A stretch of DNA of 64,000 bases, taken from contig OX422208.1 in NCBI GenBank assembly GCA_949130495.1, positions 645,318,023-645,382,022 of the forward strand. Direction: 5' to 3'. How positions within the stretch are numbered: position 1 is the first letter of the stretch; every line of letters starts with the position of its first letter. The notes under the pieces are model-generated. The model was given only the letters and a program-made list of their open reading frames with translations, made no database searches and was not told where the DNA came from. The DNA is from Sambucus nigra. Its lineage: Eukaryota; Streptophyta; Magnoliopsida; Dipsacales; Adoxaceae. Positions 58,576-64,000 of this stretch are shown in pieces. Position numbers and translations under genes: made by a program.

Positions 58576-60010
58576 GCTAAAATATATAATCCCCCCCAAA
58601 AAAAACATTAGAGAAACTTTGGTCATTCCCGCTCACCTTTACAGGTCATTCCCGCTCTCGCCCCTCTCCCCGGCCAGTTCTCTCTCCGGCGCGTTGTGTT
58701 AGTTCCCTCTTTAATGCCTCTCTTTCTGGCCAGCGCACTCTCTCTCTGATCAATGAAGTTCCTTCTCTCAGCTCTCTCTCTCCCTTTGCTCAGATCTCCA
58801 ATCAGGTATTTTTTAAGTGCATTTGTATTTTTCTAAACCTAACAAGTCAATATTGCAGTGCCATTTAGTTCAATGGAAAAGAAGTCAATCTAAAAAAGGT
58901 GGAAAGATAACTACACATACATAACACATTTTAACATTGTTAGCTAAATATTACACCTTCTTAATTGTTATGAGTGTATGTTAAGAGATGCCTCTCTTTT
59001 TATGTGGATAAATATTGGTTTTCTTGATTTGCTCTGCAAAGGTATTCACAATGTGCCAAAGTTAGGGTTCAAAGTATTCTTGGAAAGTATTATTGGAAAG
59101 GTATCAGATTTGATCCTAGAGTTTATGCAATCTGTAATTTAATTCTTGTTTTGCATTTCTAGGGTTTTATATATACATTTTTAAATATTTATTGTGTTTT
59201 TTTAATGTGTGAGTTTTTGGTACAAATTGAATGTCGGTAATGAAAAAAAAATCATTGATTTTTGGACGGAGCTTGAGATATTTTAGTGGTAATCTATGTT
59301 TTTATGTTCTTACCCTTCTATTTTAAAGGCATATTTGTTCTGATTCATATAGGTTATGGAGTTTTAAGAAAATTTAAGTGTTAAACATTCAATAACAATG
59401 TAAACAAACAAATTGAAATAGTAAGTAGACACCCCCATTAATTAAATGGATAAATGAGATTTTGTGTTGAAAATTTAAGAAAAAGAAAAAAAAACTATTT
59501 AAATAGTAAGTAGACATTAATGGTAACATTCAATAACTATGTTACACATGTAAAAAACCCTAGACTCGTTCAAGAGGTCTCATTACGACTGTGGTGAGAA
59601 CTCTTGAATTGTCCCATTTTTGGACAGTTTGGAAATGCAAAAGTTTGTATTGTACATAATGTTTATGCATGTCATATTTTGGAAAAGTCAGTGGTATCTC
59701 TTTATGTTCTTTGGGTGCATACTAGATTGATGTAGCATTTTGTATTTTCTTGGTTGAAAAACTTAAGTAACACATGAACACTCCCAATTTAAGTTGTGTA
59801 CTTCAAGAACTGTAGGGAGATGTTGGCAAAATTTTCCAGATTAGGACATGGCATGAGACATTATGAACAATACAAAATATGCATTTTCGAATGGGATAGG
59901 ACCTTTACCCTGTAGAGGAGATGGAGGAAATATAGGAGCTAAAATATATACATATTTACACTTGAATAAAAACTTAAATATATCTACAGTAAGCGTTTAT
60001 ATTATAATAC
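58576..60010 (+). other. 5' non-coding region of the CACTA transposase gene
   Basis: A CT-rich block (58620-58800) ending in aatcaggtattt resembles a 5' UTR exon with a donor site. The AT-rich remainder looks like intron. No conserved frame was found. Confidence 0.4.
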
Positions 60011-60031
60011 GTGTTCTTTAAACTTATCAAG

Positions 60032-60285
60032 ATGTCGCCGGGAATCAACAAAGAGTGGATAAACGAGAAAAATATCGAGACAGATACGTATAGAGATGGG
60101 GTGTTAGAGTTTCTACATTATGTGCATAATAATAGTTCGAATGCTAAACATTCATGTCCCTGTAGACGTTGTCGAAATGGGGAAGGACATGTTGTTATAG
60201 ATGATATATTTGTTCATTTAATGACATCTGGTATGGACATGAAATATACCTTATGGCATTTTCATGGTGAGACATTAGTTGCATT
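60032..60285 (+). pseudogene. CACTA transposase-associated domain
   Basis: Frame MSPGINKEWINEKNIETDTY followed by RDGVLEFLHYVHNN and CPCRRCRNGEGHV, then DDIFVHLMTSGMDM and YTLWHFHGE. This matches the N-terminal Transpos_assoc domain of plant CACTA (TNP2-type) transposases: a W..-Y..GV..FL start, CPC..C motif, then HL...G....YT.W..HGE. The domain itself is intact, but the TNP2 catalytic domain that should follow is not seen, and host gene pieces start within 120 bases. ATG at 60032; the frame is open from 60011. Confidence 0.88.
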
Positions 60286-60398
60286 TTCATGGCATTTTAA
60301 TGACACCTGGTATTGAAGGTATTTATTTTTCCTCTCTCTTCAAATTGTAGCCTGCTTTAATTTTGGTTTAAAATTAGTCACACGAGTATTACATGCAG

Positions 60399-61243
60399 GC
60401 GGTAAACTTCCTTTGGAGCTTAATCGTCTATTGCGCCCTAGTGGTTTATTTGTGTGGTCTGCTACTTCTATCTACCAAAAACTTCCTGAAGATGTTGAGA
60501 CTTGGGAAGGTAGGTGATTGATTCTCTTACATAATATTAGAGATGTTGAGATTTGGATCGCTGATTGTTAAAAATTGTGCATTCTTCTAGAAATTGTTGG
60601 CAGCAATGAAGAAACTAACAAAGTCAATGTGCAGGGAAGTTGTATCGATTAGTAAGGATAAAGTTAACGGAGTGGGTGTGGTTGTATATTGAAAGCCTAA
60701 ATCTAATGATTGCTATGAGAAAAGATCACAACATGAGCCTTCACTCCACAACAAATCTGATGATCCCAATGCAGTCTGGTACTCCATTTTTCATCTAAGA
60801 TTAGAATCATATGTGCAGTATTTTTCTTTTTCATTTTTAAAGATGCCATGTAATTTGTAATCAAAAAATTTCATCTTTATAAACTCGACACAATATAAGA
60901 TCATGATATTGTGATGTACTTTCAAAGTACATAGTGGGGTATTGAGTTGCTGCTAGTCTATTAGTAATGTAATGTGTGTAGGAGCGTTCCGTTGCAAGCG
61001 TGCATGCACAAAGTGGGGAATTAGAACACGGGTCATAATGAACAAAATAATGGCCTTCAAGGGTGGAGACGTCACCTTACTGGTTGTCGAGTTCACAGGT
61101 TGGAGTTTGTGGGAAACCCGCACCACAGGATTTCACTGCAGATTATGAACACTGGAAACGTGTGGCTACCAAGTCATATATAAGTGTCTTGGGGATAAAC
61201 TAGTCCACTGTGAGGAATGCTATGGACATGGGAGTCGTCTATG
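60399..61243 (+). pseudogene. Captured fragment of a PMT-type methyltransferase gene (introns kept)
   Basis: Three exons with GT-AG introns. Exon 60399-60509: GKLPLELNRLLRPSGLFVWS followed by ATSIYQKLPEDVETWE. Exon 60591-60778: KKLTKSMCREVVSISKDKVN, then GVGVVVY, KSNDCYEKRS and SDDPNAVW, joining in frame to exon 60982-61243: SVPLQACMHKV, then after frameshifts QVGVCGKPAPQDFTADYEHW and TVRNAMDMGVVYGG. These are consecutive segments of plant DUF248/Methyltransf_29 proteins (Golgi PMT24-27-like, SAM-dependent, cell-wall polysaccharide related). Stops (CGA to TGA after VVVY, TGG to TAG after GIN) and shifts show a dead partial copy. Retained introns imply capture of genomic DNA. Confidence 0.88.
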
Positions 61244-61790
61244 GAGGGTGAGTGAAAACATTTATGGGGATAAACTAGTCCACTGTGTCACTTATCGCTC
61301 GAGAATAGGTGTTGAAAAAGAGGGAGAGGGTGAGGGAGATAAAAAGATAAAGAGAGGGAGAGGGCGAGAGACGATTCAGCTTCCTCAACTTGGTCATTAT
61401 GCTTCAACGCGCGCACACACAGGGAGGCAGGTGATTGCTCAAAACACCACAACATGGTGGTGGTGGTGGTTGCGCTACTGCGATGTGGATCGGTCGACCA
61501 ATACAACTACTTTTCAAGAACAAAACAATTATTAAAGAACTTGTATTTTCCATAAGGTGGTGCTTATGGACCGCATAGCCACCAACCCATACAATCGTGT
61601 GTAAGGTGAATAGAGCTCAGTTATATGTGTTTTATATATGTGTGTTAGTAACTCTTTTGTAGAATTCACTCTCACACACCTAGTTCTTGGCGTTAACATA
61701 ACATCATTTTTGCAATTCACTTGTTAAATCCTTATATATGTTAACACGATACGGTTGTGTATTAACAAAATTAGTCATAATACCTTTCAT
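61244..61790 (+). other. Non-coding segment between captured fragments
   Basis: Includes a 22-bp direct repeat (61191-61212 and 61267-61288), a purine-rich tract (61315-61370) and a GTG-rich run. No domain found. Confidence 0.45.
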
Positions 61791-61970
61791 GTTGGGGTTA
61801 TCTTATATGAGTATTTGGGAGAGGAATACCTTGAAGTTTTGGGATCAATATTAGGAGATCTTAAAGAAATCGTCAATGCTATCAGTATGACTAAAATGAC
61901 CCATCCTATAAAGGATTTGCTTCCTCGATTGACCCTAATCTCCAAGAATCATCACAAAAATTTTTAGGAG
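61791..61970 (+). pseudogene. SF3B1: Captured fragment of SF3B1 (splicing factor 3b subunit 1)
   Basis: Frame [20 protein letters not shown], then [20 protein letters not shown] and [17 protein letters not shown]. It matches the HEAT-repeat region of SF3B1, one of the most conserved proteins of the U2 snRNP ([20 protein letters not shown] and so on). Changes at otherwise invariant positions and a stop directly afterwards show it is a decayed fragment of about 60 codons. Whether it is one exon or a spliced piece cannot be told from this length. Confidence 0.88.
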
Positions 61971-62244
61971 AACTTCAATGTTTTAACACAATGATATTAG
62001 TTCTTGTCTATTCAATTGATATTAGTTCGCTTATGAACTTTGCTGGTCTTATTCTGGAACTTGTTAATATTTTAACACAAAGAGCAGGCCAGGATGCTTT
62101 TTCAAAGGTACGTATTGTATTGGATAATCTATGCTCAGTAGGATGAGAGCCACAATATTCTCTATATTTTAAATTTTCTCTTCCTTATTTTGTTTATGTG
62201 TGAACTTTTCCTGATTATTAAGACCAGCCATAAGTAGCTCCTTA
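61971..62244. other. Unassigned segment between SF3B1 and copia pieces
   Basis: The plus strand could read FAGLILELVNILTQRAGQDA followed by FSK and a GT donor-like site (62045-62110), possibly another captured exon. I cannot identify it. Confidence 0.35.
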
Positions 62245-62451
62245 TGTGTATATAATTAGATATAGTTAATATTGTACTCGATTGTGTTTCTGTGGTACCA
62301 TGTTGAAAAATTTGGAAATAAAAAAGTGACATTATATTTGTTTCTGAGAAGGAATGTCCACGTAAATCTTGAATAATCATCAACCAAAGTGAGAACAAAT
62401 CTATGACCAGAATAAGAGGAAACATGATATGGACCCCATATATCACACGGT
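62245..62451 (-). pseudogene. Copia integrase core fragment fused to HISN3
   Basis: The minus strand reads [20 protein letters not shown], then [18 protein letters not shown] and NVTFLFPNF. This is the start of the copia integrase catalytic core (first Asp in CDIWGP, second block VDDYSR). A frameshift follows. It is in frame with the HISN3 piece to its right (frame 62561-62256 runs across the joint at about 62452). Confidence 0.85.
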
Positions 62452-63180
62452 GAGTGCTTGCCAAGCAATGCCACAAGATCTTCATCAATTCCAAGCTTTT
62501 TCCCTTCCACATCAACTCCATGGACCAAAAATTCATCTGCATACGAGGATAGAAAATCCAAAACTTTCTCATCGAGATATACATCACTGAAATTCTACCA
62601 TCTATCAGCGATAATTGCATATTGACCCTCCTTCCTGCAACTAAGATCCAAAACGAGCCTCTTTTTACTAACAAAATGAACAAGTTCTTCGAGCCTCTCA
62701 AGGTCCATTTGTCCATTACTGAATACATAGGATGTGATAGTGACATGGATGGCTCCTTCCTCTATGTATTGCAATGCATTTCGTGAATTAATTCCACCTC
62801 CAACTTGCAAACTACCAGGATAAGCATGCAACGCTTCGATAGCTGCTGATTTTCTCAAAGCATCATCTCAAAGCATAATCACATGACCACCTGTGAGTCC
62901 ATCTTCTTTGTAAAGGGAGGCATACTCTGCTGCTAATTTATCTGATTCGAAGTTCGTTACAAGAGCTTATCTACCCTCCTTCAAATCACGAAGGGTGGAC
63001 CCAATAATTTGCTTCACTTTCCCCTTGTATATGTCGATGTAAGGGAAAAATTGAACTCAGGATTGGATTGATAGTGATTGAGGTCCGGATATTGGAAAAG
63101 GTTTAGCAGTCATTAGCTTGTTGACGTTGGAAATGTAAATAACAGAGCTGAGATTTGTATGGAGAGGAATGAGGTTCGAC
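62452..63180 (-). pseudogene. HISN3: Captured HISN3 retrocopy (histidine biosynthesis, HisA-type isomerase)
   Basis: Minus-strand frame from an ATG at 63113: [111 protein letters not shown] and [22 protein letters not shown]3 (BBMII) isomerises ProFAR to PRFAR in plastids. The copy is contiguous with no intron, covers nearly all except about 70 C-terminal residues, and has upstream sequence that may be the transit peptide. Four or so stops (for example CAG to TAG after ADRW) disable it. Lack of introns points to an RNA intermediate, unlike the PMT piece. Confidence 0.9.
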
Positions 63181-63304
63181 GTTAAAGGAACATGGAGGCA
63201 CTGGATTTCTATTTTTCGTGACTCACTGACATGTTGTATTCATATTGGCTATAATATAAGGTATTTTTTGGGTTATAACATGAATATGCATTTAAATAGA
63301 CTTT

Positions 63305-63430
63305 TAGATCACTGCATTGTGTTTGGGGGCACAAATGGCTCTAAGAAAGTCAATGACCTGCACATTTTGGACCTTGAAGAGTGGATGCAACCTAATTGCA
63401 AGGGGGTCCCACCTGCACAACTTTAATATG
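63305..63430 (+). pseudogene. Captured kelch-repeat gene fragment
   Basis: CIVFGGTNGSKKVNDLHILD followed by EEWMQPNCKGVPPAQL matches a kelch blade (VFGG.NG.K.VNDLHILDL...EW..P...G.PP) of plant kelch-repeat proteins. Only about 40 codons remain. A small deletion lies between LDL and EW. Confidence 0.75.
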
Positions 63431-63760
63431 CATATTATGCACTGTAATATGCATATTACAGTGAGTATCACAACTGTAATATGCATATTACAGTTAACTG
63501 CTGTAATATGCATATTACAAGTTGTAATATGCATATTTTCACCAATCCAGCCTATTCTCAGTAGCATATTTGCATTTGTTTAACGTCATATTTGCAATGT
63601 TTGGTTTTAAATGAGGAAAAACATGCTACTATATGCATATATGTTGCATATATGTTGTTGTGTGCATATATGCAGCATATATGCATACAGTTATTGCATA
63701 TATGCTACTGTATGCATATATGCTACTCTGTGCTTATGCATACAGTTATTGCATGTATTC
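63424..63760. repeat. Palindromic ATGCAT-centred repeat cluster
   Basis: Five copies of aatatgcatatt, three of them as the full 18-bp palindrome tgtaatatgcatattaca (63443-63460, 63475-63492, 63502-63519). These are followed at 63630-63750 by a related cluster of gcatatatgc words. The open frames through it are repeat artefacts. Confidence 0.88.
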
Positions 63761-64000
63761 TGGGGTCACAGGGTCTTCTCACCATGTGCTCAAAGATTTT
63801 AAAGTAATCGTGATCAATTGATGATTATATCACAGGCTTGATGATTTTGTATGTTTATCCAGCAGTTCCACTGTCCCAGATTTTTGGCCTAAAAGCTTCT
63901 AAGTTATTATGAGGAGAGGGGAATGGCATGACAGTTACCACTGCTAGAACTATGGCACAAGCTAGCATGACTGCTACCCAAGATAGTGCTTTAGAATGGG
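63761..64000. other. Right edge of window, no gene recognised
   Basis: Mixed-composition sequence without a clear domain. It may contain a further captured piece or the CACTA body. Confidence 0.3.

Larger units (their letters stand above)
57605..64000 (+). mobile_element. CACTA (En/Spm-type) transposon with captured host gene fragments, partial
   Basis: Left terminus CACTACACTAAAAACAGC at 57605, the hallmark CACTA end, followed by subterminal tttggcaca / tgtgccaaa motifs in both orientations. A transposase-associated domain is encoded at about 60032-60285. Then follow fragments of PMT, SF3B1, HISN3 and kelch genes. The right terminus lies outside the window, so a different element could begin before 64000. 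It sits in the 3' LTR of Tat element 2. Confidence 0.7.

Noticed and set aside
62452..63180. A functional HISN3 gene
   Set aside because: In-frame stops, missing C-terminus, fusion to copia integrase and absence of introns indicate a pseudogene.

Overview
This window is nuclear DNA of a flowering plant. It is AT-rich and gene-poor, and nearly everything recognisable is a transposable element: Ty3/gypsy elements of the Tat and chromovirus (Tekay/Del-like) types, Ty1/copia elements with Sirevirus-like 3' ends, a foldback MITE, a CACTA transposon and microsatellites. No intact host gene, rRNA or tRNA gene was found. The species cannot be named from the sequence.

Layout. 1-8971 is a tandem array of a gypsy-type LTR unit (LTR about 1.3 kb plus internal part about 0.57 kb), with five LTRs visible. 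8972-16260 holds LTR and UTR fragments and a copia RT/RNase H relic. 15700-16878 and 32475-33644 are two copies of a composite module that joins an antisense copia relic to a sense gypsy gag relic. 16879-20745 is a chromovirus deletion derivative (LTR, PBS, gag stub, LTR), and its second LTR carries a 400-bp foldback element set in microsatellites. 20746-22080 is the 3' end of a minus-strand copia element.

22093-31809 is Tat element 1 on the minus strand: LTR, PBS, gag-protease, RT, RNase H, second RNase H and integrase. Its 3' region holds a roughly 99-bp minisatellite and a plus-strand (antisense) intron-containing coiled-coil gene. 35711-57604 is Tat element 2 on the plus strand, nested in an older chromovirus-like LTR (33925-35710). 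Its RT is split by a small minus-strand copia-type element (43473-46294). Downstream of integrase it carries two antisense genes, each with its own TATA box; the plant-mobile-domain-like one has three visible introns. A roughly 47-bp minisatellite lies just before the 3' LTR.

57605 to the window end is a CACTA transposon that jumped into the 3' LTR of Tat element 2. It has a transposase-associated domain, then fragments of at least four host genes: a PMT-type methyltransferase with its introns, SF3B1, HISN3 without introns, and a kelch protein. The HISN3 copy is fused in frame to a copia integrase fragment.

The relative order of events follows from nesting: chromovirus-like LTR, then Tat element 2, then the copia-type insert in RT and the CACTA in the 3' LTR, then a copia LTR fragment inside the CACTA. 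Most coding relics carry several stops or frameshifts. The best preserved frames are gag-protease and integrase of Tat element 1.
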